Both the position numbers and the translations under genes were made by a program. Below the pieces are notes generated by a model that made no database searches, was not told where the DNA came from, and saw only the letters and a program-made list of their open reading frames with translations. A stretch of DNA of 64,000 bases from Pseudocitrobacter vendiensis (GTDB lineage Bacteria > Pseudomonadota > Gammaproteobacteria > Enterobacterales > Enterobacteriaceae). Positions 9,253-21,881 of the stretch are shown one piece after another. The DNA is taken from NCBI RefSeq assembly GCF_943590815.1, contig NZ_CALSBS010000015.1, positions 60,106 through 124,105 of the forward strand, given 5' to 3'. Numbering within the stretch: position 1 is the stretch's first letter; each line of letters opens with the position of its first letter.

Positions 9253-10656
9253 ATGACAACGACACGCCGCGAGAATGATTCAATGGGCCCCATTGATGTG
9301 CCTGCTGATAAACTGTGGGGCGCACAAACCCAACGATCGCTGGAGCATTTTCGCATCTCTACGGAGAAAATGCCGGTCTCGCTGATCTCCGCTCTGGCGC
9401 TCACCAAGCGTGCAGCGGCGAAGGTAAACCAGGATTTAGGCCTGCTGTCGGCGGATAAAGCAGAGGCCATTATCCGCGCGGCGGATGAAGTGCTGGCAGG
9501 CAAGCATGTTGATGAATTTCCGCTGGCTATCTGGCAAACCGGTTCTGGTACGCAGACCAACATGAACATGAATGAGGTACTGGCTAACCGCGCGAGCGAA
9601 CTGCTGGGCGGCGTGCGTGGTATGGAGCGTAAAGTTCATCCTAACGACGATGTAAACAAAAGCCAGAGCTCAAACGATGTATTCCCGACGGCAATGCATG
9701 TCGCGGCGCTGATTGGCTTGCGTGAACATCTGATCCCACAACTCAATGCGCTAAAAGAAACGCTGAAGCAGAAATCAGATGCCTTCCAGGATATCGTCAA
9801 AATTGGCCGTACCCATCTACAGGACGCCACGCCGTTAACGCTGGGACAAGAATTCTCAGGCTGGGTGGCAATGCTGGAACATAATCTGAAGCATATTGAG
9901 CTCAGCCTGGCGCACGTCAGCGAGCTGGCGCTGGGGGGTACGGCGGTCGGTACCGGGCTGAATACGCATCCCGAATATGCGGTACGCGTGGCGAAAGAAC
10001 TGGCGGAGTTTACCCATCAGCCGTTTATCACTGCGCCCAATAAATTCGAAGCGCTCGCCACCTGTGATGCACTGGTTCACGCCCATGGCGCGTTGAAAGG
10101 CTTAGCGGCGTCGCTGATGAAAATCGCCAACGATGTACGCTGGCTGGCGTCTGGCCCGCGCTGCGGTATCGGTGAAATTGCTATTCCGGAGAATGAGCCT
10201 GGTTCTTCCATCATGCCGGGTAAAGTCAACCCGACTCAGTGTGAAGCGATGACTATGCTGTGCTGTCAGGTGATGGGCAACGATGTCGCCATCAACTTGG
10301 GCGGGGCATCGGGCAACTTTGAACTGAACGTCTATCGTCCAATGATCATTCATAATTTCCTGCAATCTATTCGCTTGCTGGCAGACGGCATGGAAAGCTT
10401 TAACGAGCACTGTGCGGTGGGCATTGAACCAAATCGCGAGCGTATTAATCAGTTGCTCAATGAATCGCTGATGCTGGTTACCGCGCTCAATACGCATATT
10501 GGCTATGACAAAGCCGCTGAGATCGCCAAGAAAGCGCATAAGGAGGGGCTCACGCTCAAAGCCTCCGCGCTGTCATTGGGTTACCTCACGGAAGCCGAGT
10601 TTGACAACTGGGTTCGCCCTGAAGCCATGGTTGGCAGCATGTCTGCGAAAGCTTAA
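9253..10656 (+). CDS. fumC: FumC, class II fumarase
   Basis: A 467-residue, iron-free, oxidation-resistant fumarase of the aspartase/fumarase superfamily. The signature loop [11 protein letters not shown] and the motif [11 protein letters not shown] are present. It forms malate from fumarate and takes over when FumA is damaged or iron is scarce. The start is the ATG at 9253 after AAGGAG at 9241-9246, giving exactly the E. coli length. It is convergent with tus and the two stop codons share the tetranucleotide TTAA. In E. coli fumC is induced by SoxS; I did not find a convincing box here. Confidence 0.96.
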   Translation: MTTTRRENDSMGPIDVPADKLWGAQTQRSLEHFRISTEKMPVSLISALALTKRAAAKVNQDLGLLSADKAEAIIRAADEVLAGKHVDEFPLAIWQTGSGTQTNMNMNEVLANRASELLGGVRGMERKVHPNDDVNKSQSSNDVFPTAMHVAALIGLREHLIPQLNALKETLKQKSDAFQDIVKIGRTHLQDATPLTLGQEFSGWVAMLEHNLKHIELSLAHVSELALGGTAVGTGLNTHPEYAVRVAKELAEFTHQPFITAPNKFEALATCDALVHAHGALKGLAASLMKIANDVRWLASGPRCGIGEIAIPENEPGSSIMPGKVNPTQCEAMTMLCCQVMGNDVAINLGGASGNFELNVYRPMIIHNFLQSIRLLADGMESFNEHCAVGIEPNRERINQLLNESLMLVTALNTHIGYDKAAEIAKKAHKEGLTLKASALSLGYLTEAEFDNWVRPEAMVGSMSAKA

Positions 10657-11585
10657 TCGGTCGCCAGCCACAGGTGCAGCCGAGGTATAATCAACTGCAG
10701 CGGCTGCGCCTGCGGTTTATGGCGATACTGTACGTTATCTGCATCATAGTTTAGCAACTCGCCTAAATCGGGCACGCTGACGGCACCTTGCCCGGAAACC
10801 AACGCAATCAGCGGTGCAGGGCAGGCATACTGCACCTGTTTTTGATCTCCCGCGTACCACACGCGGGCAATCGGTTGTACCTTCACTGGGCGTTTAATTT
10901 TGAGCCGTGCCTTTTGTGGCAGCGCCGCCACGTCCTGATACTCCCGCTCCAGCTTCGCCTGCCACTGTTCGCGCGTCCACGGCGGGACGGCGCGCGGCGA
11001 TTGTAGGCTTTTTTCCAGCTGAGCCAGCACCTCATCGCGGGTTAAATTCTTGATGATATGTTTATTTGCCCAGCCGAATCGTATGGTGCTGGGGTCATCA
11101 AGCAAAGTCAGCGTGCGGTAGGCATTGAGGGTGATAAGCCCCGGTAGATGACGATGTACCCAGTCAAAGCGGGCGACAGAAGGGAGTCCGGAATCCACGG
11201 TTATGATCTTCTCAAACGCGGCTTTAAGGGCATTCACGCGCAAAATTCGCTCGCGCAGTGCTTCATGTTGTGACGTTGTCACGTGAAGGCAAATGGCACC
11301 CGGAAGCCGCACGGCGGCCTTACTGCTGCGGGTTTCCGACTGCTGCTGGATAAACATGTGCCCAAAGTGCGACAGCGCCATGGCCAGCGCCGTTTTACCA
11401 ATATGCTGCACGACCTGAATTTCCGAAAGCGGGGCGTGCTCGTCCTGTTTACGGACCTCCGGCAGTTCAAAAATGCGGGCGGCCAGCAAACGGCATTCGG
11501 CGAGTTGTTCGCGCACTGCGATCAATTCACGCTCAAGCTGACGAAATGTGCTGGTCAGCCGTTCAACAAGATCATAGTCAGCCAT
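10653..11585 (-). CDS. tus: Tus, DNA replication terminus site-binding protein
   Basis: A 310-residue protein that binds Ter sites and blocks replication forks in one direction. Key E. coli residues are present at the same numbers: E49 in QDEHAPL, and F140 and H144 in [13 protein letters not shown], which shape the lock pocket for the flipped cytosine. A Ter site lies 6 bp upstream of the start codon, the arrangement through which Tus represses its own gene in E. coli. It shows that the window is in the replication terminus region. The gene is convergent with fumC. Confidence 0.95.
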   Translation of the reverse strand: MADYDLVERLTSTFRQLERELIAVREQLAECRLLAARIFELPEVRKQDEHAPLSEIQVVQHIGKTALAMALSHFGHMFIQQQSETRSSKAAVRLPGAICLHVTTSQHEALRERILRVNALKAAFEKIITVDSGLPSVARFDWVHRHLPGLITLNAYRTLTLLDDPSTIRFGWANKHIIKNLTRDEVLAQLEKSLQSPRAVPPWTREQWQAKLEREYQDVAALPQKARLKIKRPVKVQPIARVWYAGDQKQVQYACPAPLIALVSGQGAVSVPDLGELLNYDADNVQYRHKPQAQPLQLIIPRLHLWLATD

Positions 11586-11591
11586 TTTACC

Positions 11592-11614
11592 ACCTTAGTT
11601 ACAACATACTTTTT
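11592..11614 (-). other. Ter site (TerB-like), Tus-binding replication fork trap
   Basis: Read on the minus strand, 11614 to 11592 contains AAGTATGTTGTAACTAA, which fits the Ter core AGNATGTTGTAACTAA. The G6 end, the non-permissive face in E. coli, points to higher coordinates. Forks moving leftward should therefore be arrested and forks moving rightward should pass. The site overlaps the tus promoter region. Confidence 0.92.
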
Positions 11615-11659
11615 GATTTTAGCACTATAGCCGGGTATCAGGCTCCGTGCAAATCAGCG

Positions 11660-12961
11660 TCAGGCAGCGGGGGGAAAGGTGATGTGATGATAAACGGGCC
11701 AATGAAAGCTGAAGTTCGCGCCGCCCAGTTCGCTCGCGTCGCAGCGAACCTCACCGCCCATTGCCACCGCAATGGAGTGCACAATTGCCAGACCTAAACC
11801 GCAGCCGCCGGTGGCACGATCGCGGCTGGGGTCAAGGCGGACAAACGGCTCAAAAACACGTTCCCGTTCTGAGGGGGCGATACCGGGGCCATCATCTTCT
11901 ACGCGTAAACAGGCACGGCTGCCCTCAAGCATCAGGCTGATGTGAATCTGCTTCTTGCTGTAACGCAGGGCATTGTTGATCAGATTATCCAGCACGCGCT
12001 CCACCAGGCGCATATCCAGTGCGCCATAGTCACCGGGCATCAGTTGCTTCACCGAAAGTGTACGCTCGGGCGTGACAGCCTGAACATCTTCTACATGCGA
12101 TGCAATCCATACGGGCAGGTTAGGCGTGGTGAGAGACAGCTCGGTTTGTGGGCGGTCCAGGCGGGCGTAGGTCAGCAGTTCTTCAATCAGCGCTTCCAGT
12201 TGGCTAATATCGCGATTCAGCGCCTGAGATTCACTTGCGCTCAGGTTCTCACTCATCTCCAGACGATAACGCAACCGTACCAGCGGCGTACGCAGTTCGT
12301 GGGCGATCCCGTCGATAAGCTGTTTCTTACTGGCAATCAGCGCGTTGATATTATCAGCCATCTGGTTAAAGGCCACGCCTAAGCGCTCAAAGCTCGACGT
12401 ACTGTCAAAATGGATGCGTTCGCCAAGATGGCCCTCGCCAAAACGCTGTGCGGCGCTCTCGAGGCGCAACATATCCTGCCAGTGCGGGCGCATCCAAATA
12501 AATACCGGGAAGGCCAGTGAGATGGCAATAAACGCCATTAGCGCCACATCGAACAGCCGCATCTCATGCAGAAAATAGAGATAGGGCACCGGGCCGACCG
12601 CCAACACATAATGGCTGCGAGGAATACGTTGAATGAAGGTGTACTGATCGTCGAGCGCGACGATATCGCCTTCGCGCAGGTGTTTCATCGATACTTCAGC
12701 GAGGTGGAATTTATTCAGTGGCTCAATGCGCAAATCAAAAGAGAGGTTAAGATCCAGCTCTTTTAACGTTTTACTCCAGTCACGCGGCGGGATTTCGCGC
12801 AGTTCGCTACGCATCAGATAAAGCGAGCTTTTCATCAAATCGTCCAGCGATTGTCGGCCTGCACGTTCCGCAGTGAATTTATACACCAGCCCAACCAGCA
12901 TGGTCATCACCAGAAAGCAGACAAACAGTAGAAGGTAAAACTGCACGAACAGTTTTTTCAC
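11660..12961 (-). CDS. rstB: RstB, sensor histidine kinase
   Basis: A 433-residue inner-membrane sensor kinase. It has an N-terminal transmembrane helix, a periplasmic segment of about 110 residues, a second helix near residue 140 and a HAMP linker. The HisKA motif GIAHELRTPLVRLRY carries the phospho-accepting histidine, and the ATPase domain shows DDGPGIAPSERERVFEPF and GCGLGLAIV. It partners RstA. The start overlaps the rstA stop by 4 bases (ATGA), indicating translational coupling. In E. coli the RstBA system lies downstream of PhoPQ and responds to low magnesium and acid. Confidence 0.94.
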   Translation of the reverse strand: MKKLFVQFYLLLFVCFLVMTMLVGLVYKFTAERAGRQSLDDLMKSSLYLMRSELREIPPRDWSKTLKELDLNLSFDLRIEPLNKFHLAEVSMKHLREGDIVALDDQYTFIQRIPRSHYVLAVGPVPYLYFLHEMRLFDVALMAFIAISLAFPVFIWMRPHWQDMLRLESAAQRFGEGHLGERIHFDSTSSFERLGVAFNQMADNINALIASKKQLIDGIAHELRTPLVRLRYRLEMSENLSASESQALNRDISQLEALIEELLTYARLDRPQTELSLTTPNLPVWIASHVEDVQAVTPERTLSVKQLMPGDYGALDMRLVERVLDNLINNALRYSKKQIHISLMLEGSRACLRVEDDGPGIAPSERERVFEPFVRLDPSRDRATGGCGLGLAIVHSIAVAMGGEVRCDASELGGANFSFHWPVYHHITFPPAA

Positions 12962-13683
12962 GATCGGTTATCCCAGGCGTGTGGGGCAAACAAATAGCCT
13001 TTATTGCGGACCGTTTTAATCCGATAAGGTTCTGTCGCGCTATCCAGCAACTTTTTACGCAGCCGTGAAATCGCCACGTCAACGCTGCGGTCCATGCCAT
13101 CGTAGCTGACCCCACGCAGGTTTTTCAGCAGCGCGTCGCGGTCCATAATTTGCCCCGCATGTGTCGCAAGCTCCCACAGCAGGTCAAAATCGGCAGTAGA
13201 AAGCGCAATGGATTCACCACTCAGTTCGACCTGACGGTTAACCGGGTCGATGGACAACGTGCCAAAGCTCATCGCTTTATGCGCCGTCATGGCGGGTTGT
13301 GGGGCAATTCCGGCAGCGGAAGGCGCATGCTGGCGCAGATGCAGACGTACGCGAGCGAGCAACACGGCGGGCGGGGTCGTTTTCAGAATGTAATCGCTGG
13401 CACCCATTTCAAGCGCCAGAATGTGGTTCATATCGCTGTCGAGCGAGGTGAGCAAAACGATCGGGCCCAGATACTGACCGCGCAGGTCACGGCAAAGCGT
13501 CATGCCATCTTTACCGGGTAGCATAATATCCAACAGAACGAGATCGGGTTGCTCTCGGGCAATGGCTGCTTCGGCAGTATCGCCGCGCGGTTCGACCACA
13601 ACATCCATATCGTGCTTTGCCAGATACGCGGCGATCAGGGCGCCAACGTCTGGATCATCCTCTACGAAAACGATCTTGTTCAT
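12958..13683 (-). CDS. rstA: RstA, OmpR-family response regulator
   Basis: A 241-residue regulator. The receiver domain has the phospho-acceptor D52 in LVLLDIMLPGKDG, and a C-terminal winged-helix domain shows DRSVDVAISRLRKKL. The start is the ATG at 13683-13681, which gives MNKIVFVEDDPDVG as in E. coli RstA; a 10-codon in-frame extension upstream is unlikely. It is co-transcribed with rstB and divergent from ydgC. A PhoP-box-like sequence lies about 55 bp upstream, consistent with the known PhoP control of rstA. Confidence 0.94.
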   Translation of the reverse strand: MNKIVFVEDDPDVGALIAAYLAKHDMDVVVEPRGDTAEAAIAREQPDLVLLDIMLPGKDGMTLCRDLRGQYLGPIVLLTSLDSDMNHILALEMGASDYILKTTPPAVLLARVRLHLRQHAPSAAGIAPQPAMTAHKAMSFGTLSIDPVNRQVELSGESIALSTADFDLLWELATHAGQIMDRDALLKNLRGVSYDGMDRSVDVAISRLRKKLLDSATEPYRIKTVRNKGYLFAPHAWDNRS

Positions 13684-13737
13684 GTGCTCAGATGTGCTTA
13701 AAAGAATTAACATACACCCGCAGTGCGTAGCCTTCCA

Positions 13738-13754
13738 TTAATCATTCATAAACA
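13738..13754 (-). promoter_or_regulatory. Candidate PhoP box before rstA
   Basis: On the minus strand the sequence reads TGTTTA-TGAAT-GATTAA, compared with the PhoP direct repeat (G/T)GTTTA-N5-(G/T)GTTTA. The first half is perfect and the second is degenerate. The position upstream of rstA and the known PhoP dependence of rstA support it, but the match is partial. Confidence 0.45.
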
Positions 13755-13805
13755 ACATAAATTCAGCTATGCTGCGAACACATCTTGTTGGTTGGCTGAA
13801 GAAAA

Positions 13806-14141
13806 ATGGCACTGCTGATTAAGGCGCTGTTGGGGGCGCTGGTTGTCTTGCTGATAGGGATTTTGGCAAAAACAAAAAATTACTACATTGCCGGGTTAAT
13901 CCCGCTGTTTCCTACCTTTGCGATGATCGCGCACTACATTGTCGCCACCGAGCGCGGCACAGAAGCGCTGCGCGCCACCATTGTTTTCGGCATGTGGTCA
14001 ATCATTCCTTACTTTATCTATTTGCTGTCGCTGTGGTATTTCACCGGTTTTATGCGACTGCCCCTGGCGCTCGCCGGGGCGGTGGTGTGCTGGAGCCTGA
14101 GCGCCTGGCTGTTAATTTTGGTCTGGAGCCGCTTCCATTAA
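13806..14141 (+). CDS. ydgC: YdgC, GlpM-family inner-membrane protein
   Basis: A 111-residue, very hydrophobic protein with about four transmembrane helices, the first starting at residue 4. It matches E. coli YdgC in length and sequence and belongs to the GlpM family, whose biochemical role is unclear. It is divergent from rstA. Its stop shares a TTAA with the stop of folM on the other strand. Confidence 0.9.
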   Translation: MALLIKALLGALVVLLIGILAKTKNYYIAGLIPLFPTFAMIAHYIVATERGTEALRATIVFGMWSIIPYFIYLLSLWYFTGFMRLPLALAGAVVCWSLSAWLLILVWSRFH

Positions 14142-14860
14142 GCAAGCGGCCGACCGCCGTCGACGGCAAAGGTGCGCCCGGTCACGTAGCAACTGGTTAG
14201 CAGGTAATCGACCAAATCGATTATCTCTTTCTCGCCAGGGGCGATTTTCATCAGAGATTTATTCAGTGCCTGCTGGCGATACGCTGCGTCGTCGGTTTCA
14301 TTAAACAGGATCAGCGACGGCGCGATGGCATTCACTTTGACTTCCGGCGCCAGTTTTTTGGCAAACGAACGGGTCATATTGTCGAGCGCCGCTTTGCTGG
14401 CAGCGTAAGCGATATGCTTATCGCTGCCGCGTTCCACCACGTAATCGGTAAAGTGAATAATATCGCTGGCGGCGTGCCCATGACCACGCAGCAGGCTTTC
14501 CAGCGCATGGTTCAGCAGATAAGGGGCATTAACGTGTACCTGCATCATGGCGTGCATCACGTCGCTTAGTGGCTGGCGAGGGCTTTCGGGTACCCATGCG
14601 CTGGCGTTGTGAATCACCGCGCGCAGGCCGCGACAGTTTTTTTTGACCTCTTCGGCAAAAGCGATAATACCGCCATCGGTCGAAAAATCAGCCTGGATAC
14701 ACTGCGCGCCGGCTTTCTCCAGCACATCAATGGCAGGAAGGTGGGTTCGGTAGCTGACAATCACCGGTTGCTGCTGATTGAGCAAATGGTGGGCCAGCGC
14801 CAGGCCGATGCGACGGCCTGCGCCGGTAATGAGAATGGGGCGCGAAAGCGTCTCTCCCAT
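14138..14860 (-). CDS. folM: FolM, dihydromonapterin reductase (SDR family)
   Basis: A 240-residue short-chain dehydrogenase/reductase. The NADPH-binding glycine motif is ITGAGRRIGLALA near the N-terminus, and the catalytic Y-x-x-x-K is in HIAYAASKAALDN. In E. coli FolM reduces dihydromonapterin to tetrahydromonapterin and has weak dihydrofolate reductase activity. The start is the ATG at 14860-14858 (MGETLSRPILITG), matching the family; the 25 codons before it overlap the end of ydgI. It lies 37 bases after ydgI on the same strand, so the two may be co-transcribed. Confidence 0.93.
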   Translation of the reverse strand: MGETLSRPILITGAGRRIGLALAHHLLNQQQPVIVSYRTHLPAIDVLEKAGAQCIQADFSTDGGIIAFAEEVKKNCRGLRAVIHNASAWVPESPRQPLSDVMHAMMQVHVNAPYLLNHALESLLRGHGHAASDIIHFTDYVVERGSDKHIAYAASKAALDNMTRSFAKKLAPEVKVNAIAPSLILFNETDDAAYRQQALNKSLMKIAPGEKEIIDLVDYLLTSCYVTGRTFAVDGGRPLA

Positions 14861-14897
14861 CGTCGTCTCCTTATCGTTTAACGATGAGGTACGTCGT

Positions 14898-16280
14898 TTA
14901 CCCCACCAATAACCATGTCGCCGGGATAGCGGCAATCAGTAATAAGCCAATCAATGCCAGTTCGCGACGTTTCAACAGCACATTATCGACATGGGTGCGG
15001 CGTGCGTAGATAAATACCAGCAACCCCGGCGCGTAGAGCACAACGGATAACAGCAGATGCATCGGCCCTGAAGCATACAGTAACCATAAGCCATAAATGC
15101 ACGCGCCGATACCCACGGCTTTATGCAGCGGTCGGGTGGCAATTTTCAGCAGAAACGCGCCAACGAGGAAATAGGGTACCAGAATCATCTCGGAGGCGAT
15201 GGTCAGCAGTGTATTGTAATCAGAGCCTGTCAGCCAGATCAGCACCAGGCTGACCTGCACGCTGATGTTGGTCAGCCAAAGTGATGCCGACGGCGCATTG
15301 TTGGCGTTCTGACGGGCAAACACGCGCGGGAAAGCTTTGTGCGTCGCGGCCAGCAGCGGCACCTCCGCCGCCATAATCGTCCAGCTCAGATAAGCGCCGC
15401 AAACGGAAACAATCAACCCGGCGGCGATGACGATTTCGCCCCATGAGCCCATCATTTTTACCATCAACCCCGCCATCGATGGGTTACGCATCTCGGCCAG
15501 TTCCGGGCGCGCAACCACGCCCAGCGACAGCAGCGTCACCAGCAGATAAACCCCGAGAGCGGAAAGGACCGCCAGTAGCGTGGCGCGACCCACATCCTTT
15601 TTGTTACGCGCGCGCGCAGAAACCACCACTGCGCCTTCCACGCCGATGAACACCCACAGGGTGATGAGCATGGTATTTTTCACCTGCTCCCACACCGGTA
15701 CGCCCAGCTCCACGCCGGTAAAATCAAGGGTGAACGTGTCCATTTTGAAGGCTATAGCGGCGAGAACGATAAATAGCCCGAGCGGTACCAGTTTTGCCAG
15801 CGTCGCGACAAGATTAATGCCCGCCGCCGTTTGTACGCCGCGCAATACCAGGAAGTGAACGATCCACAGCAGAACCGAGGCACCGACGATTGATTGCCAG
15901 GTATTGCCGTCACCAAAGAGGCGAAGTTCAGGGGTATCGGTAAAGAAACTCAGCGCAGAGAAGACGATAACCAGATAAGAGACGTTAGCGATGACCGCAC
16001 ACAGCCAGTAACCCCATGCAGAGCAAAAACCAATCAGTTCACCGAAGCCTTCGCGGGCGTAGGTAAAAATGCCGCCATCCAGGTCAGGGCGAATACGGGT
16101 CAGAATTAACATCGCAATCGCCAGAAACAGGATCCCAACGCCGGTAATGGCCCAGCCAATAAGCAGCGCAACCGGACTGGCGACGCCCGCCATATTCTGT
16201 GGAAGGCTGAAAACACCCGCGCCGAGCATGGAGCTTAAAACGAGGGCGGTCAGGGCGCTAAGGCCGAGTTTCTTTTCCAT
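14898..16280 (-). CDS. ydgI: YdgI, APC-family basic amino acid transporter/antiporter
   Basis: A 460-residue protein with about 12 membrane helices and the N-terminal APC signature LSSMLGAGVFSLPQNMAG. The sequence and length match E. coli YdgI, annotated there as a putative arginine/ornithine antiporter (ArcD-like). The substrate is inferred from family only. It precedes folM and may form an operon with it. The start is the ATG at 16280 after an AGGATCC on the minus strand. Confidence 0.9.
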   Translation of the reverse strand: MEKKLGLSALTALVLSSMLGAGVFSLPQNMAGVASPVALLIGWAITGVGILFLAIAMLILTRIRPDLDGGIFTYAREGFGELIGFCSAWGYWLCAVIANVSYLVIVFSALSFFTDTPELRLFGDGNTWQSIVGASVLLWIVHFLVLRGVQTAAGINLVATLAKLVPLGLFIVLAAIAFKMDTFTLDFTGVELGVPVWEQVKNTMLITLWVFIGVEGAVVVSARARNKKDVGRATLLAVLSALGVYLLVTLLSLGVVARPELAEMRNPSMAGLMVKMMGSWGEIVIAAGLIVSVCGAYLSWTIMAAEVPLLAATHKAFPRVFARQNANNAPSASLWLTNISVQVSLVLIWLTGSDYNTLLTIASEMILVPYFLVGAFLLKIATRPLHKAVGIGACIYGLWLLYASGPMHLLLSVVLYAPGLLVFIYARRTHVDNVLLKRRELALIGLLLIAAIPATWLLVG

Positions 16281-16414
16281 GAGGATCCTGTTGTAAACGA
16301 CATCAAAGCAGAATATTTATTTGGCGAAATCGCATAAACATGGAAGATTGCGCCAGGCGCGGGATTTTACGGAGTGTGGGGAATGCATGCAATGAGTTCA
16401 GACGTAAAAGCGTA

Positions 16415-16438
16415 AAAAAGGCGGCAAGCGCCGCCTTT
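16415..16438 (-). terminator. Terminator after ydgH
   Basis: A GC-rich hairpin, aaggcggc/gccgcctt with a short loop, is followed on the minus strand by TTTTTTA. It lies 15 bases after the ydgH stop codon and is a classic Rho-independent terminator. Confidence 0.85.
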
Positions 16439-16452
16439 CTGCACAACCAGGT

Positions 16453-17403
16453 TTATTTGTAGAGGTCGGCGCTGATGGTGACGTTACCACCACGTTCCTG
16501 CCACTGACGCGTAATATGGTAGTACTTCGCGCCTTTTTTGGCTGCGCGTTTGGCAACCTGATAGGAGACTTCAGACATGTTGCCGTAGTTGCCGGTAAAC
16601 TTCACGCTATCGAACGGAATCATCTGCGCGGCCGTGATTTTATTCAGCTCTTCAATTTTAGTGCCATCCGGCAGCGTGACAGTGTAACGTCCACCTTTTG
16701 ATGACTGGGTTTCGAAGAAGCGGCCTACGCCGGTACCTGCGCCCACGGAAGCAGAGGTTGCCACGCCTGGAATTTCCACCGTTTTGGCTTCTTCACCGCC
16801 TTTAGCCAGTTTTTCACGCCCGGCTTCAGAATCAGCCGGGATGGCATCCGGGCTTTGCAAAACGCGTTTCTTCGCATCTTCTTTATAGATGAATGCGGTG
16901 ATGCGCTGGTTGCCGCCCTGGTTGGCATCAACCTGACGCACGATATAGAAGGAATACGCCCCTTTGGCTTTCGCCGCTTTGGTGATGGCGTCGTTCACTT
17001 CCGGCTGGCTGCGATAGAAGCCCTGAATAGTGACGGTATCGTACGGTTCGAGGGTGACGGCCTGATCTTTTGGTAGTTCCATCACACCGTTAATGATGCG
17101 ATTTTTCGGGGCATCGGCTTTGGCGGCATCGTCTTTATAGAGATCTGCCGTCACACGCAAATTCCCCCCATTACCGTAGTCTGAGGTATCGACCACATAA
17201 AAAGAGGCTGCGCCTTCTTTATCTGCTTTACGGGAAACAGCCTGAACGGCATCGCCAATGGCATTAAAGCGGCCGGTAACCACGACACGGTCGTAAGGTT
17301 TCAGTGCGGCTGCTTGCTCCGGCGTCAATTCTGTCGCTGCGTGAGCGGACACAGCCGCGGCAGACAACAGAGCGGACACGAGGAGAGTGTTCTTAAGCTT
17401 CAT
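16453..17403 (-). CDS. ydgH: YdgH, periplasmic protein with three DUF1471 repeats
   Basis: A 316-residue exported protein. The signal peptide (MKLKNTLLVSALLSAAAVSA, cleaved after HAA) is followed by three DUF1471/BhsA-McbA-like repeats. Each repeat has a Y/F-D-x-V/I-x-x-x-G-x-F/Y core, for example YDRVVVTGRF, YDTVTIQGFY and FDSVKFTGNY. Single-repeat relatives affect stress resistance and biofilms. The exact role of YdgH is not settled. The start is the ATG at 17403-17401. It is divergent from pntA across a long intergenic region. Confidence 0.92.
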   Translation of the reverse strand: MKLKNTLLVSALLSAAAVSAHAATELTPEQAAALKPYDRVVVTGRFNAIGDAVQAVSRKADKEGAASFYVVDTSDYGNGGNLRVTADLYKDDAAKADAPKNRIINGVMELPKDQAVTLEPYDTVTIQGFYRSQPEVNDAITKAAKAKGAYSFYIVRQVDANQGGNQRITAFIYKEDAKKRVLQSPDAIPADSEAGREKLAKGGEEAKTVEIPGVATSASVGAGTGVGRFFETQSSKGGRYTVTLPDGTKIEELNKITAAQMIPFDSVKFTGNYGNMSEVSYQVAKRAAKKGAKYYHITRQWQERGGNVTISADLYK

Positions 17404-19454
<2,051 letters not shown>

Positions 19455-19461
19455 GGGGTAA

Positions 19462-20853
<1,392 letters not shown>

Positions 20854-20870
20854 ATATCATCTCTGGTAAG

Positions 20871-21536
20871 CCGTCCCTTACGGGGGTAATGCTGGTCAGT
20901 TAAGGGTCGATTCACTTTTCAGAGCATCTTCCCGTTGCGCTCCTGTCTGGCTCCATGCCATATAAATCGTGCAGGCGCAGGGAGCACGCAGGGGGCGGCC
21001 AATCGCCGCCGCCCCCTGCACCCCCGGGCTTTGGCGGAAAAATCGCCGCTTCGCGGTTCCCTCAGCTTATCCCTTACGGCTTTCGGGGCGGGCGCGAGGT
21101 AACATCCCTGTAAAGCCGCGCCCTCAGCCCACATCCATGTGGGCTGCCCCGGCCTTCAGGGAACGCTTCGGCGATTTTGACGCCACCAACGGCGGTGCGG
21201 CCTTTAAGTTAACAGCAAAAACCAATGTATCTGAAACCGACGAGTCCCCGCTGGAAATCGGCGAGCCGGAGAATGGAAGACAAGGTCAGTCCGCCATGGA
21301 TGGCGGACTGAGGCGAACCGAGACAGGACGTCGAGTTTCGCCGTGCCGCAGGCTGGAGTTCGGAGGAGAGCGTAGTGCGAAGCACCGATTTCCCCGCGGG
21401 GCCGCGGGGATTGCGAAGGGGGTCGCGGTTGACCCCCTTTGCCCGTTCACTGATGCTGATGTTACATGTAGCGCAAAACGTAAAGTGAACGGAACTTTAC
21501 GCTTAACTGACCAGCATTATCCCTTACGGGGGACGG
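20871..21536. mobile_element. MITE-like structured element with inverted terminal repeats
   Basis: This stretch of about 666 bp between pntB and the next gene begins and ends with matching inverted sequences. The cores taatgctggtcagttaag (20887-20904) and cttaactgaccagcatta (21502-21519) are exact reverse complements. Each is flanked outside by ccgtccc/gggacgg and inside by ttcacttt/aaagtgaa. The interior is GC-rich and packed with palindromes at 20988-21019, 21126-21145, 21287-21310, 21392-21409 and 21416-21440. An open frame of 205 codons exists, but its composition looks non-coding. No transposase is visible, so it resembles a non-autonomous repeat. No target duplication was clear. Confidence 0.6.
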
Positions 21537-21622
21537 TTTTTTTGCTCAGGATTGCTTTTGGTCAAAAAACAGACACTGCAATGTGATATACTTCACAGGT
21601 TCATTCAAAAACAGAGGCTTCT

Positions 21623-21811
21623 ATGGATACCGAATTGACCCCCGCACAGTTGGCTATTGAATATCTTCGTCGTGATACCGCTGTGCTCACGCCCGCGCAA
21701 TACCTCAAAAAACTGAAACAGCTGGAATTAGAATTTGCCGACCTGATGGCGCTTTCTTCCCTCGAGCTGAAAGAAGAGATCGACCTTGCCTGGCGTTACG
21801 GTATTCATTAA
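21623..21811 (+). CDS. ydiH: YdiH-like small protein
   Basis: A 62-residue protein rich in leucine and charged residues, probably all alpha-helical. Phrases such as PAQYLKKLKQLELEFADL closely resemble E. coli YdiH as I recall it, a small protein of unknown function. In E. coli ydiH lies elsewhere in the terminus, so this may be a relocated orthologue or a paralogue. A good ribosome site (AGAGG) precedes the ATG. It is convergent with uspE across a shared terminator. Confidence 0.7.
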   Translation: MDTELTPAQLAIEYLRRDTAVLTPAQYLKKLKQLELEFADLMALSSLELKEEIDLAWRYGIH

Positions 21812-21830
21812 TGCAGCGTAACTGCAAAAA

Positions 21831-21857
21831 ATAAACCCGCCGAGATGGCGGGTTTAT
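21831..21857. terminator. Bidirectional terminator between ydiH-like gene and uspE
   Basis: The hairpin ataaacccgcc/ggcgggtttat has an 11-bp stem. The minus-strand side continues into a T-rich run (TTTTTTGC), favouring termination of uspE. The plus side continues with TGTTTC. Confidence 0.85.
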
Positions 21858-21881
21858 TGTTTCAGACCACAACGTTATCCA

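Noticed and set aside
20969..21586. Open frame of 205 codons inside the structured element
   Set aside because: It runs through the palindromes and the right terminal repeat, is rich in Arg/Gly/Pro from GC-rich repeats and has no ribosome site. It is more likely a by-product of composition than a protein.
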